Made by a program: the position numbers and the translations under genes
Part shown: one piece after another, positions 53,690 through 62,117 of the stretch
Position numbering within the stretch: position 1 is the first letter of the stretch
Layout: every line of letters starts with the position of its first letter
Notes under the pieces: model-generated
Database searches by the model: none
The model's input: the letters and a program-made list of their open reading frames with translations, nothing else
What the model was told of the DNA's origin: nothing
Source: Polyangia bacterium
GTDB taxonomy: Bacteria; Myxococcota_A; Polyangia; Nannocystales; Nannocystaceae
Direction of reading: 5' to 3'
DNA: 64,000 nucleotides
NCBI GenBank assembly: GCA_030430565.1
Contig: JAUIKS010000018.1
Span: forward strand, 124,001 to 188,000

Positions 53690-54946
53690 ATGAGCGGCGC
53701 CGACCTGCCGACGATGGCGTGGAGGAACCTGTGGCGGAATCGTCGGCGGACGATCATCACGCTGTCGGGCTTCGCGTTCGGGATCCTGCTCGCGGTGATC
53801 TTCATCGGCCTGGGCGACTACAGCTACGGGCAGATGATCGAGCTGGCGGCGCGCAACGGCAGCGGGCACGTGACGCTGCAGCACGCCGAGTATCTCGACA
53901 CGCCGTCGCTGAAGAAGACGGTGACCGAGGCGAGGGCGCTGCGCGAGCTCGCGCGCGAGGGCGAGCGCGTGCGCCACGTGACGACCCGGATCTCGGGGCC
54001 GGCGATGCTGGCGACGGCGAAGAAGAGCTACGGCGCGTACTTCGTCGCGCTCGATCCGGCGGAGGAGAGCCCCGAGACCTACGGGCTGATCGAGAGCATC
54101 TCGGCGGGCGAGATGTTCAAGACGGCGGGTGACAAGGGCATCATCCTGGGCGCGAGGCTGGCGAAGAACCTCAACGTCAAGCTGGGGCGCAAGGTCGTCT
54201 ACACGATGTCCGACAAGCGCGGCGAGATGGCCTCGGGGCTCGCGCGGGTCTCGGGGATCATCGAGACCGGCTCCGAGGGGATCGACGGGGCCTTCTTTAT
54301 GCTGCCGCTGGATCGCGCGCGCGAGCAGCTGGGCTACGACCCCGACGAGGCCGGGCAGATCGCGGTGTTCCTCGATGACCAGCGGGCGGCCGAGCAGGCC
54401 GCCCCGGCGCTGCAGCGCGCGATCGAGGGCGCGGGCAACGAGGCGGCCGCGCTGACGTGGAAGCAGACGCAGCCGGAGATAGCGAGCTTCGTGGCGATCG
54501 ACGAGGGCGGCAACCTGTTCTTCCAGGGGATCATCATGCTGCTGCTGGCGGCGGGGATCTTCAACAGCCTGTTCGTCAGCGTGATGGAGCGCCTGCGCGA
54601 GTTCGGGATCATGCTGGCGGTCGGCTTCCGCCCGGCGCAGATCTTCGCGCTCGTGATGTGGGAGAGCCTCTGGCTCGCGCTGGTGGGCGTCGGCGCGGCG
54701 GCGCTGGTGACCGCGGGGCCCTACTACTACCTGAGCACGCGGGGCGTCGACATGTCGTCGATGGTCGGCGGCGAGGGCTACGAGGTCTCAGGGGTGACGC
54801 TGTCGACGATGATGTACGTGGACATCTACCCCGAGAAGCTGATCTACATCGCGGTGATCGTCATCACCGTCACGCTGCTGGCCGGGCTGTACCCGGCGTG
54901 GAAGGCCGGGCGCGTGGCGCCGGTCGAGACGATCAAGCTCGTGTGA
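53690..54946 (+). CDS. FtsX/MacB-type ABC transporter permease 2
   Basis: 418 aa. Same plan as permease 1: WRNLWRNRRRTIITLSGFAF near the N-terminus, a periplasmic domain (about 45-265), then helices with LLLAAGIFNSLFVSVMERLR, EFGIMLAVGF, and IAVIVITVTLLAGLYPAWKA. Ends in VAPVETIKLV, the conserved P-x-E-x-(I/L) tail of the family. The two permeases are homologous but clearly distinct, so the transporter is probably a LolCE-like heterodimer. Confidence 0.92.
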   Translation: MSGADLPTMAWRNLWRNRRRTIITLSGFAFGILLAVIFIGLGDYSYGQMIELAARNGSGHVTLQHAEYLDTPSLKKTVTEARALRELAREGERVRHVTTRISGPAMLATAKKSYGAYFVALDPAEESPETYGLIESISAGEMFKTAGDKGIILGARLAKNLNVKLGRKVVYTMSDKRGEMASGLARVSGIIETGSEGIDGAFFMLPLDRAREQLGYDPDEAGQIAVFLDDQRAAEQAAPALQRAIEGAGNEAAALTWKQTQPEIASFVAIDEGGNLFFQGIIMLLLAAGIFNSLFVSVMERLREFGIMLAVGFRPAQIFALVMWESLWLALVGVGAAALVTAGPYYYLSTRGVDMSSMVGGEGYEVSGVTLSTMMYVDIYPEKLIYIAVIVITVTLLAGLYPAWKAGRVAPVETIKLV

Positions 54947-54977
54947 AGTTCACCGTCGTAGTGCGCGAGGAGGCAAG

Positions 54978-55703
54978 ATGAAGGACGACAAGGAGACCGC
55001 GGTCATCGTCAAGCTCGAGGGCGTCACCCGAGTGTTTCGCCAGGGCAAGATCGAGGTTCGAGCGCTGCGCGGCGTCGATCTCGAGATCGAGCAGGGGGAG
55101 TTCACCGCGATCATCGGCCCGTCGGGCTCGGGCAAGACGACGACGCTGAACATCATCGGCGCGCTCGATGATCCGACCTCCGGCAAGGTCTATCTCGAGG
55201 GGCGCCTGCTCAACGAGATGCGCCGCGGTCAGCTGAGCGTGATCCGGCGCGACCGGATCGGCTTCGTGTTCCAGGCCTACAACCTGATCCCGGTGCTGAC
55301 GGCCTACGAGAACGCGGAGATGGTGCTGGCGCTCAAGGGGGCGCCGAAGGCGGAGCGGCGCGAGAAGGTGATGGCGCTGCTGGCGGAGGTCGGCCTGGAG
55401 GGGATGGAGCACCGACGCCCCGATGAGCTGTCCGGGGGGCAGCAGCAGCGCGTCGCGATCGCGCGCGCGATCGCGACGAACCCGGCGGTGGTGCTGGCGG
55501 ACGAGCCGACCGCGAACGTCGACTCCGAGACGGCCGAGAAGCTGCTGACGATCATGGAGCGGCTGAACCAGGAGCACGGCGTGACGTTCATCTTCTCGAC
55601 CCACGACCCGCGCGTGATGGCGCGGGCGCGCCGGATCATTCACATGGTCGACGGACGCGTGGATCGTGACGAGCGGCGCGACGCGACCGGAGCGGGGGCG
55701 TGA
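54978..55703 (+). CDS. LolD/MacB-type ABC transporter ATPase
   Basis: 241 aa with a GAGGAG-like site before the ATG. Walker A GPSGSGKTT (about 50), Q-loop FVFQAYNLIPVLTA, signature LSGGQQQRVAIARAI (about 148), Walker B VVLADEPTANVD (about 170), H-loop FSTHDPR. The LNEMRRGQLSVIRRDRIGFV stretch is typical of the LolD/MacB subfamily. It energises the two preceding FtsX permeases from the cytoplasm. Its TGA overlaps the next gene's start by 4 nt. Confidence 0.95.
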   Translation: MKDDKETAVIVKLEGVTRVFRQGKIEVRALRGVDLEIEQGEFTAIIGPSGSGKTTTLNIIGALDDPTSGKVYLEGRLLNEMRRGQLSVIRRDRIGFVFQAYNLIPVLTAYENAEMVLALKGAPKAERREKVMALLAEVGLEGMEHRRPDELSGGQQQRVAIARAIATNPAVVLADEPTANVDSETAEKLLTIMERLNQEHGVTFIFSTHDPRVMARARRIIHMVDGRVDRDERRDATGAGA

Positions 55704-57409
55704 ACACGGCGCTCGCCCACCTCGCGTGGGCGATCGTGAGCGGCGCGCTGCTGGCGAGCGCGGCCCCGGCGGAGCCCGGCGCGGGTCGGCGCGCGGACTC
55801 GGTCGACTTGTTCGAAGAGACAGCTCCGGCGGCCGCCGAGACAGGCGAGCCGGGCGAGCCGGACACGCCGGCCGAGCCGGACGCGCCGTCGCCGTCGCCG
55901 GACGCGGGCGTCGAGGACGGCAGCTCGCTGGAGTGGGACGGCGAGCTCGACGACATCCTCAGCGACTACGACGACGAGGGGGAGGTCGAGACCGGCTTCG
56001 AGGAGGAGCCCGCGGGCGAGGCGGCGAGCGCGGGCGCGGGGGACGAAGATGGCGCGAAGGACACGCGTCGCAAGAAGCCGCGGGTGCCCGCGCGCGACAT
56101 CCTGACGGGCAGCGCGCGCCTGACGAGCGCGTTCTTCCACGGCTACGAGCAGCCCGAGCCCCTGCAGATCGAGGACGACGCGCTCGTCGCGGGCATCTTC
56201 CGGATGCTCGTGGATCACCGAGTCAATGACATCGTCAGCGTCGAGTCGAACGTGTTCCTCGAGCTCGCGCGCGCGCCGGCCTCGTTCAGCGGCGGGGGCA
56301 ACATCCCGACGGCGGGCTCGACCGAGAGCGCCTACCGGCTGGGCTACCTGTCGCTGCCGTTTTGGCGCGAGGGCACGCTCAGCGGGCAGCTGGGGATCGA
56401 TCGCCTGGCGCTGGGTCTCGATGTCGGGCGAGTCTCGATCATGGTCGGGCGGTTCCCGATCAACCACACGGTCTCGAATTTTTTCACGCCCAACGACTTC
56501 TACGCGCCGTTCTCGGCCGCGGCGATCAACCGGATCTACAAGCCCGGCGTCGACGCGCTGAGCGTCTCGGTCCTGCTGGGCAATTTCAGCAGCCTCGAGC
56601 TCGTGGGCGCGCTGGGCTACGACGACGGCTGCGGGGCGATCGGCGACGTCGACGACCCCGACGCGTACTCGATCCAGTTCAACGGCGACTGCACGCCGCG
56701 CTGGAGTCAAAGCTCGATCACGTCGCGGATCAGCGCGGTCAAGTGGGGCGTGGAGTGGGCGGCGATGGGCGGCAAGGTGGCGGAGCGCTGGATCGCGGGC
56801 GGCTCGCTGCAGGGCTCGGCCGGGCCGGTGAACCTGCGGGCCGAGGGCCACGCGGGCTTCCCCGACGCCGACGGCGACGGGGCGCTGCTCGAGGACAATG
56901 ACGGCGCGCGGGCGATCTACGGGCGCGTGTCCGGGGGATTCGACGTCGGCTTCGTCTGGCACAACGCGAGCATCGCGGCCGAGTACGCGTACTTCTCGAG
57001 CGGGGAGCGGCGCGCGGCCGACTACTTCAACCAGCTGGCGACCTTTTACCCGGATGACATCCCGTACTTCGGGCAGCATCACCTGGGGCTCACGGCGGGC
57101 CTTCAGCCGGTGCCGATCTTGACGCTCAACGCGTTCTCGATCCTGAACCTGACCGACGGGTCAGGTATGGCGGGGCCGATGCTGATGCTCTCGATCTCCG
57201 ACGAGGTTGATCTGCTCGCCGGGATGTACGCGCCGTGGGGGCGGTCGGCGCGGATCGTGGAGTACGCGCCCGATGATGATGAGCTGCCGGCGTTCTGCCA
57301 ACCAACGGCGGGGGCGCCGGCGCCCCCGACCTTGCAATGCCCGGAGCTGCGCTCGGAGTTTGGGGTCGCGCCGCTGAGCGTGTTCTTGGAGCTCCGGGCG
57401 TACTTTTAG
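55700..57409 (+). CDS. Predicted outer-membrane beta-barrel protein
   Basis: 569 aa, GTG start overlapping the ATPase stop. Signal peptide (LAWAIVSGALLASAAPA), an acidic Pro/Glu/Ala-rich segment (about 30-130, DELDDILSDYDDEGEVETG-like), then repeating amphipathic strands (LTSAFFHGY, SESNVFLELA, YRLGYLSLPFW, LGLDVGRVSIMVGRFPINHT, DVGFVWHNASIAAEYAYFSS) and a C-terminal aromatic end AYF. That is the usual ending of an outer-membrane barrel, so it may be the outer-membrane component of this transport operon. Unlike TolC, it has no periplasmic helices. No family name assigned. Confidence 0.75.
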   Translation: MNTALAHLAWAIVSGALLASAAPAEPGAGRRADSVDLFEETAPAAAETGEPGEPDTPAEPDAPSPSPDAGVEDGSSLEWDGELDDILSDYDDEGEVETGFEEEPAGEAASAGAGDEDGAKDTRRKKPRVPARDILTGSARLTSAFFHGYEQPEPLQIEDDALVAGIFRMLVDHRVNDIVSVESNVFLELARAPASFSGGGNIPTAGSTESAYRLGYLSLPFWREGTLSGQLGIDRLALGLDVGRVSIMVGRFPINHTVSNFFTPNDFYAPFSAAAINRIYKPGVDALSVSVLLGNFSSLELVGALGYDDGCGAIGDVDDPDAYSIQFNGDCTPRWSQSSITSRISAVKWGVEWAAMGGKVAERWIAGGSLQGSAGPVNLRAEGHAGFPDADGDGALLEDNDGARAIYGRVSGGFDVGFVWHNASIAAEYAYFSSGERRAADYFNQLATFYPDDIPYFGQHHLGLTAGLQPVPILTLNAFSILNLTDGSGMAGPMLMLSISDEVDLLAGMYAPWGRSARIVEYAPDDDELPAFCQPTAGAPAPPTLQCPELRSEFGVAPLSVFLELRAYF

Positions 57410-57410
57410 G

Positions 57411-57932
57411 CTACTCGGGAGCCGACGCGGGGCAGCCGTTCGCGCTGTCGTCGGCGCCCGCGGGCGCGTCGGGGCACTCGTCGTAGCCGTACCACTTGTA
57501 CAGAGACTGGCAGTGCTCGTAGGCGAGGGCGTCGCTGTCTGGAACGCCGTCGCCGTCGTTGTCGCAGTCTGGGCAGCCGTCGTCGTCTTCGAATCCGTCG
57601 AAGTCCTCCGGGGCGTAGGGGCAGCTGTCCGCTCGGTTGTCGTAGCCGTCGTAGTCCGTATCGATGAGGACGCTGTGCATGACGCGTACGGGCGTCAGGC
57701 ACTCGCGCGGCGCGGCGGTCGGCGCCTGTGAGGACCAAGCCTCTTCGGAGGACATCAGCTGCTCGCAGCGCTGCTCGTCGAAGACCCACTTGGGTGCGCA
57801 CTTGGGGTAGGTGTGCGCGGGCGCCCGCTCGCGCGAGCAGGCGAGCAGGACCACACACACGACGCCCGCGGCGAGGCGAGCGGTCCACGAGGCGACGGCC
57901 GATCGGAGGAAGCGGTCCCGCGAGCGCTGCAT
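57411..57932 (-). CDS. Lipoprotein with thrombospondin type 3-like Ca-binding repeats
   Basis: 173 aa. Signal peptide with lipobox VLLAC (about 32). After a Cys-rich neck come Asp-rich TSP3/OmpA-linker-like repeats (about 95-145): DTDYDGYDNRADSCPYAPED, FDGFEDDDGCPDCDNDGDGV. These bind calcium in characterised families. It terminates one nt from the end of the barrel gene on the opposite strand. Next to a small MYXO-CTERM gene on the same strand (4 nt gap), likely co-transcribed. Confidence 0.82.
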   Translation of the reverse strand: MQRSRDRFLRSAVASWTARLAAGVVCVVLLACSRERAPAHTYPKCAPKWVFDEQRCEQLMSSEEAWSSQAPTAAPRECLTPVRVMHSVLIDTDYDGYDNRADSCPYAPEDFDGFEDDDGCPDCDNDGDGVPDSDALAYEHCQSLYKWYGYDECPDAPAGADDSANGCPASAPE

Positions 57933-57936
57933 CGGC

Positions 57937-58143
57937 TCAGCGCCGGCGGCGCGCGGTCAGGCCGAGCAGCAGCGCGCCGGTGAGCAGGGTGAGGGCGGCG
58001 GGGCTGCCGTCGGCGTCGATCGTGCAACCTTTCTTCGTGGGCTTCGGCTCCTCGGGGGGGATGTCCGCGGACGCGGAGGCGACCGCGGGCGTCATGAGGA
58101 GCGCGGCGCCGAGGACCAGGCGGGAGAACCTTCGTGTGAACAT
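57937..58143 (-). CDS. Short MYXO-CTERM-like protein
   Basis: 68 aa. A signal peptide (SRLVLGAALLMTPAVASASA) is followed at once by a Lys/Pro/Cys stretch (KKGCTIDADGSP) and a hydrophobic helix ending GLTARRRR, the MYXO-CTERM form. Almost no domain remains between export signal and anchor, which is unusual: either a mini-protein anchor, a peptide released after processing, or a decayed gene. It lies before the TSP3 lipoprotein in the same direction. Confidence 0.7.
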   Translation of the reverse strand: MFTRRFSRLVLGAALLMTPAVASASADIPPEEPKPTKKGCTIDADGSPAALTLLTGALLLGLTARRRR

Positions 58144-58214
58144 AGGGTCAGGTTAATCGAGCGTCGCGGTCTGCGCTGGGAAAACCGGCGGACGATCCCG
58201 CGCGGCGAGGGTAT

Positions 58215-58332
58215 ACGCTATAGCGTTGACCCTGTGTTCGGGAGGTGATATCGAATAGCTCATGGCCGGATGAACGCTCAGAGCGCCGAGCGAGACGGTT
58301 CTGCGGCGAGGCGTGTCGAACACTATAGCGTT
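58215..58332. promoter_or_regulatory. Repeated CTATAGCGTT boxes upstream of the hydroxyproline operon
   Basis: A perfect 12-bp palindrome ACGCTATAGCGT (58215-58226) and a second half-related copy CTATAGCGTT at 58323-58332, 105 bp apart (ten helical turns). They flank the start region of the epimerase gene, so they are candidate operators for substrate-dependent control, perhaps by looping. Confidence 0.55.
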
Positions 58333-58347
58333 TATGGCAGGCAGAGC

Positions 58348-59343
58348 ATGGGGATCAAGACGCCGTACCCGCGCGCGACTCGGCGCGTCGTCATCATCGA
58401 CTCTCACACCGAGGGCGAGCCGACGCGGGTCGTGATGGCCGGCGGGCCCGCGCTCTCGGTCGCCAGCGCGTCGGCGCAGGTCGATCGACTGCGGCGGGAG
58501 CACGACGGCCTGCGGGCGGCGCTGGTCGACGGCGTGCGCGGGACGGAGGCGGCGGTCGGCGTGCTGCCGCTCGTGCCGCAGCGGGCCGACGCGGCGGCGC
58601 AGCTCGTCTTCTTTAATAACGCCGGCTACTTACTGATGTGCGTGCACGCGACGATCGGGGTCGCGCGGACGCTGCACCACGCGGGGCGCTTGCCGCTCGG
58701 TAGGCACCTGTTCGAAACGCCAGCCGGGGTAGTGGCGGCGACGATCGAGGTCGGCGCGCACGTGTCGGTGGAGAACGTGTCGTCGTATCGGCTCCGGCGC
58801 GCGCTGCAGCTGCGGACCGCGGCGCACGGCGAGGTCACGCTCGATGTCGCCTACGGCGGCAACTGGTTCGCGATCTGCGAGGGCCACGGGCTCGCGCTCG
58901 AGCTCGAGCACGAGGCCGCGTTGCTGGCGTTCGCGTGGGACGTCCGTCGCTCGCTCGCGCGCGCCGGGATCACGGGGGATGACGGGCACGAGATCGATCA
59001 TGTGCAGCTTGTCGGCCCGCCGCGACGTCCGGAGGCCGACGCGCGTAACTTCGTGCTGTGCCCGGGCGGCGTCTACGATCGCTCGCCCTGCGGGACCGGG
59101 ACGTCGGCCCTGCTCGCGTGCCTGGCGGACGCGGGGCGGCTCGCGCCGGGCGAGCGCTGGCGCCAGGAGAGCGTGACGGGGACGATGTTCGAAGCCCGCT
59201 ACGAGCCGGTCGTCGGCGAGGAGGCGCGCGGCGATGGGATCACGGTGCGGCCGACGATCCGCGGTCGCGCCTTTATCACGCTCGAGGGGGCGCTGCTGCT
59301 CGATCCCGCCGATGACACGCTGCCGCCGGGGGCCCCGTGGTGA
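58348..59343 (+). CDS. lhpA: 4-hydroxyproline 2-epimerase (proline racemase superfamily)
   Basis: 331 aa from ATG 58348; the frame is open from 58270 but a repeat box lies between. Converts trans-4-hydroxy-L-proline to cis-4-hydroxy-D-proline, first step of bacterial hydroxyproline use. Motifs: IIDSHTEGEPTRVVMAGGP at the N-terminus, first catalytic Cys in MCVHATIG (normally MCGH), second Cys in SPCGTGTSA. Cys at both positions marks epimerases/racemases rather than the Thr/Cys dehydratases. Following genes complete the pathway, supporting the hydroxyproline epimerase call over proline racemase. Confidence 0.88.
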   Translation: MGIKTPYPRATRRVVIIDSHTEGEPTRVVMAGGPALSVASASAQVDRLRREHDGLRAALVDGVRGTEAAVGVLPLVPQRADAAAQLVFFNNAGYLLMCVHATIGVARTLHHAGRLPLGRHLFETPAGVVAATIEVGAHVSVENVSSYRLRRALQLRTAAHGEVTLDVAYGGNWFAICEGHGLALELEHEAALLAFAWDVRRSLARAGITGDDGHEIDHVQLVGPPRRPEADARNFVLCPGGVYDRSPCGTGTSALLACLADAGRLAPGERWRQESVTGTMFEARYEPVVGEEARGDGITVRPTIRGRAFITLEGALLLDPADDTLPPGAPW

Positions 59344-60500
59344 GTCGATGTCCCGACGCGCTGGTGATCGGCGCGGGGATCGTCGGGCTCGCGTGCGCGG
59401 AGGCGCTGGCGCGCGCGGGCTTGTCGGTGCAGGTCATCGATCCGATGCCGCTGGCCTCGGGCGCGACCGCGGCGGGGATGGGGCACTTGGTGGTGATGGA
59501 CGACAGCCCGGCCCAGCTGGCGTTGACGCGCCGCGGCGTGCAGCTTTGGCGGGGGCGCGCGGGCTCGCTGCCCCGCGCGGCGCAGTGGGATACGCGCGGC
59601 ACGATCTGGGTCGCGCGCGCGGACGCGGAGATGACAGCGGCGCGGCGTCGGCGTGAGCGGCTCGCGGTCGCCGGCGTCGAGGCCTCGCTGCTCGACGCGC
59701 GCGCGCTCGCGGAGGCCGAGCCGCGCCTGGCTCCGGGGATGCTCGGCGGTCTCTATGTCCCTGGGGACAGGATTTTGTATCCGCCCGCGGCGGCGGCGAG
59801 CCTGCTGCGCTCGACGGGCGGGCGGGTCGTGTGCTCGCGGGCCCCGGCGGTCACCGCGATCGCGGACGGCGTCGCGCGCCTCGCCGACGGCACGACGCGG
59901 GCGGCGGGCGTGATCGTCAACGCGGCGGGCGAGCGCGCGCTGGAGTTGATGCCGACGCGCCCGCCGGGGCTCTCGATCCGCCCGCGTCGCGGGCACCTAG
60001 CGATCACGGCGCGCTACCCGGGGTTTTGCCGTCATCAGCTGATCGAGCTCGGTTACATGACGAGCGCGCACGGGCACGCGGCGCGCTCGGTCGCGTTTAA
60101 CCTGCAGCCGCGGACCACGGGGCAGCTGCTGATCGGTTCGTCGCGGGAGTACGGCGCGGTCGGGGCGACCCTCGAGCGGGCGGTCGATCTGGGGGTGCTG
60201 CGCGAGATGCTCGCGCGCGCGGTCGAGTATGTGCCGGCGCTCGCGGAGCTGGACGTGATCCGCAGCTGGACGGGCGTGCGCGCGGCGACGGAGGACCACC
60301 TGCCGATCATCGGGCGCGCGCCCGGGATGACGCGGACGTGGTTGGCGTGCGGTCATGAGGGCCTTGGGATCACGACGGCGCTGGTCACCGGGGAGCTGAT
60401 CGCCCACGGCGTCGCCGGCTCGCCGCTCGGGCCCGGGCTCGAGCCGCGGTGGTACGACGCGAACCGAGCGCGCGGCGGCGCGGAGGTGCTGCGTGTCTAG
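59340..60500 (+). CDS. lhpB: D-hydroxyproline dehydrogenase, FAD-dependent beta subunit
   Basis: 386 aa; the GTG at 59340 overlaps the epimerase stop (GTGA), with GTG 59337 an alternative. DAO/glycine-oxidase family: N-terminal FAD site DALVIGAGIVGLACAEALA, then RRGHLAITARYPG and the C-terminal CGHEGLGITTALVTGELIAH. It oxidises cis-4-hydroxy-D-proline to pyrroline-4-hydroxy-2-carboxylate. The two next genes encode the other two subunits expected for the heteromeric enzyme (alpha, gamma), all overlapping by a few nt. Confidence 0.88.
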   Translation: MSRCPDALVIGAGIVGLACAEALARAGLSVQVIDPMPLASGATAAGMGHLVVMDDSPAQLALTRRGVQLWRGRAGSLPRAAQWDTRGTIWVARADAEMTAARRRRERLAVAGVEASLLDARALAEAEPRLAPGMLGGLYVPGDRILYPPAAAASLLRSTGGRVVCSRAPAVTAIADGVARLADGTTRAAGVIVNAAGERALELMPTRPPGLSIRPRRGHLAITARYPGFCRHQLIELGYMTSAHGHAARSVAFNLQPRTTGQLLIGSSREYGAVGATLERAVDLGVLREMLARAVEYVPALAELDVIRSWTGVRAATEDHLPIIGRAPGMTRTWLACGHEGLGITTALVTGELIAHGVAGSPLGPGLEPRWYDANRARGGAEVLRV

Positions 60501-60759
60501 CGAGGCGGGCTCGCGATCGGGCGAGCTCGAGCTGCGCGTTGACGGTGAGCCCGTGCGGGTGCGCGCGGGGACGACGGTCGCGGTCGCGGTGATGCGCGCG
60601 CGGGCCGGGGTGACGCGGCGCTCCGACAGGCTCGGCGAGCCGCGGGGGCCGCTGTGCGGCGTCGGTGCGTGTTTTGAGTGCCGGGTGACGATCGACGGAC
60701 GTCGTCATCGCCGCGGCTGCTCGCTGCTGTGCGCCGCGGGGATGGAGGTCACGACGTGA
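60493..60759 (+). CDS. lhpF: D-hydroxyproline dehydrogenase gamma subunit, (2Fe-2S)-binding
   Basis: 88 aa, GTG start inside the beta-subunit gene. Sarcosine-oxidase-alpha-like ferredoxin fragment with Cys residues arranged C-x4-C-x2-C-x(11)-C (CGVGACFEC, then RRGCSLLC). It holds a [2Fe-2S] cluster that passes electrons between the FAD subunits. Small size is normal for this subunit. Confidence 0.86.
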   Translation: MSSEAGSRSGELELRVDGEPVRVRAGTTVAVAVMRARAGVTRRSDRLGEPRGPLCGVGACFECRVTIDGRRHRRGCSLLCAAGMEVTT

Positions 60760-62117
60760 CGCGGGCGCGCGCGGGCTTTGATGTGCTGGTGATCGGCGCG
60801 GGGCCGGCGGGCCTGGCCGCGGCGGCGCGCGCGGGCGAGCAGGGGGCGCGCGTCGGGCTGGTCGATGACAACCCGGCGCCCGGCGGTCAGATATGGCGAA
60901 AAGACCATGTTCTTCAAGACCGCTTGGAAGACGCGCGGGGCGGTGAGCGCGGGCTCCGGCGGGCGTGGATCGATCGCGTCCGGCGGGCCGGGGTCACGCT
61001 GCTGCCCGAGACGACGGTGGTGCACGCCGAGTCGCCGCGCCGGCTGTTCGCGGAGGGTCCCGCGGGGTTGCTCGAGCTGCGCGCGGAGGCGCTCGTCGTC
61101 GCGACCGGCGCGCGCGAGCGCTTCCTGCCGTTCCCCGGCTGGACGCTCCCGGGGGTCACCGGCGCGGGCGGCCTGCAGGCGCTGGTGAAGGGCGGGCTCG
61201 AGGTCCGGGGGGCGAGGGTGATGGTCGCGGGCAGCGGGCCGCTGCTGCTCGCGGTCGCGGCGTTCCTCCGAGGGCGCGGCGCGGAGATCGTGGCGGTGGT
61301 CGAGCAGGCGCGGTCGCGCGCGCTGATGGGCTTCGGCGCGGCGCTGCTGCGCCGGCCGTCGAAGCTGCGGGCGGGGCGGGCGCTGGCGCGAGCGCTGCGC
61401 GGCGTGCCCTACCTGCGCGGCGCGTGGCCGGCTCGGGCGGCGGGCGAAGGGCGGCTGGAGACGGTGTGGATCCAGCGCGGCCGCGAGCGCGCGGCGCATC
61501 GATGCGAGCACCTCGCCTGCAGCTTCGGCCTCGTCCCCGAGCTGGGGCTCGCGCGGCAGCTGGGCGCGAGCGTGGGCGTGGGCGGTGACGCGCCGGTCGT
61601 GGCGGTCGACACGTGGCAGCGCGCGAGCGTCCCGGGGCTGTGGTGCGCGGGCGAGATCACCGGCGTCGGCGGCCGCGAGCTCGCGTTGCTCGAGGGACAG
61701 ATCGCGGGGCTGTGCGCGGCCGGGGCTCCGACGCGCGCGCGCGCGCTGCGGCGGAGGCGAGATCGCGAGCGGGGCTTCGTCGACGCGCTCGCGCGGGGCT
61801 TCGCGCTGCGGCCGGAGCTGCGCGCGCTCGCGACCGACGACACGATCGTCTGCCGGTGTGAGGACGTCGCGATGGGCGCGCTGCGGGGCTTCGACGACGC
61901 GCGCGCCGCCAAGCTGCAGACGCGCTGCGGGATGGGCCCGTGTCAGGGGCGCGTGTGCGGCCCCGCGACCGCGTTCCTGTGTGGTTGGACAGGTGACTCA
62001 ATTCGCCCGCCGCTGACGCCGACGCGCGTCGGGACGCTGATCGAGATCGGCCGCCCGCCGCGCGGTGCGGCCGGCGCGGCGTGTAAGGAATCGACCCGAG
62101 CAAGCACGGAGATGTGA
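60756..62117 (+). CDS. lhpE: D-hydroxyproline dehydrogenase alpha subunit (FAD/NAD(P)-disulfide oxidoreductase)
   Basis: 453 aa from the GTG that overlaps the previous stop (GTGA). Two-dinucleotide-binding flavoprotein: FAD site VLVIGAGPAGLAAAARAGEQ, GGQIWRKD, ATG box LVVATGARE, second Rossmann VMVAGSGPLLLAVAAFL, and a BFD-like [2Fe-2S] domain at the C-terminus (CRCEDV, then RCGMGPCQGRVC). This is the HcnB-like subunit of amino-acid dehydrogenases, giving electrons on to the respiratory chain. The last 25 residues are low-complexity and overlap the next gene's start. Confidence 0.88.
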   Translation: MTRARAGFDVLVIGAGPAGLAAAARAGEQGARVGLVDDNPAPGGQIWRKDHVLQDRLEDARGGERGLRRAWIDRVRRAGVTLLPETTVVHAESPRRLFAEGPAGLLELRAEALVVATGARERFLPFPGWTLPGVTGAGGLQALVKGGLEVRGARVMVAGSGPLLLAVAAFLRGRGAEIVAVVEQARSRALMGFGAALLRRPSKLRAGRALARALRGVPYLRGAWPARAAGEGRLETVWIQRGRERAAHRCEHLACSFGLVPELGLARQLGASVGVGGDAPVVAVDTWQRASVPGLWCAGEITGVGGRELALLEGQIAGLCAAGAPTRARALRRRRDRERGFVDALARGFALRPELRALATDDTIVCRCEDVAMGALRGFDDARAAKLQTRCGMGPCQGRVCGPATAFLCGWTGDSIRPPLTPTRVGTLIEIGRPPRGAAGAACKESTRASTEM

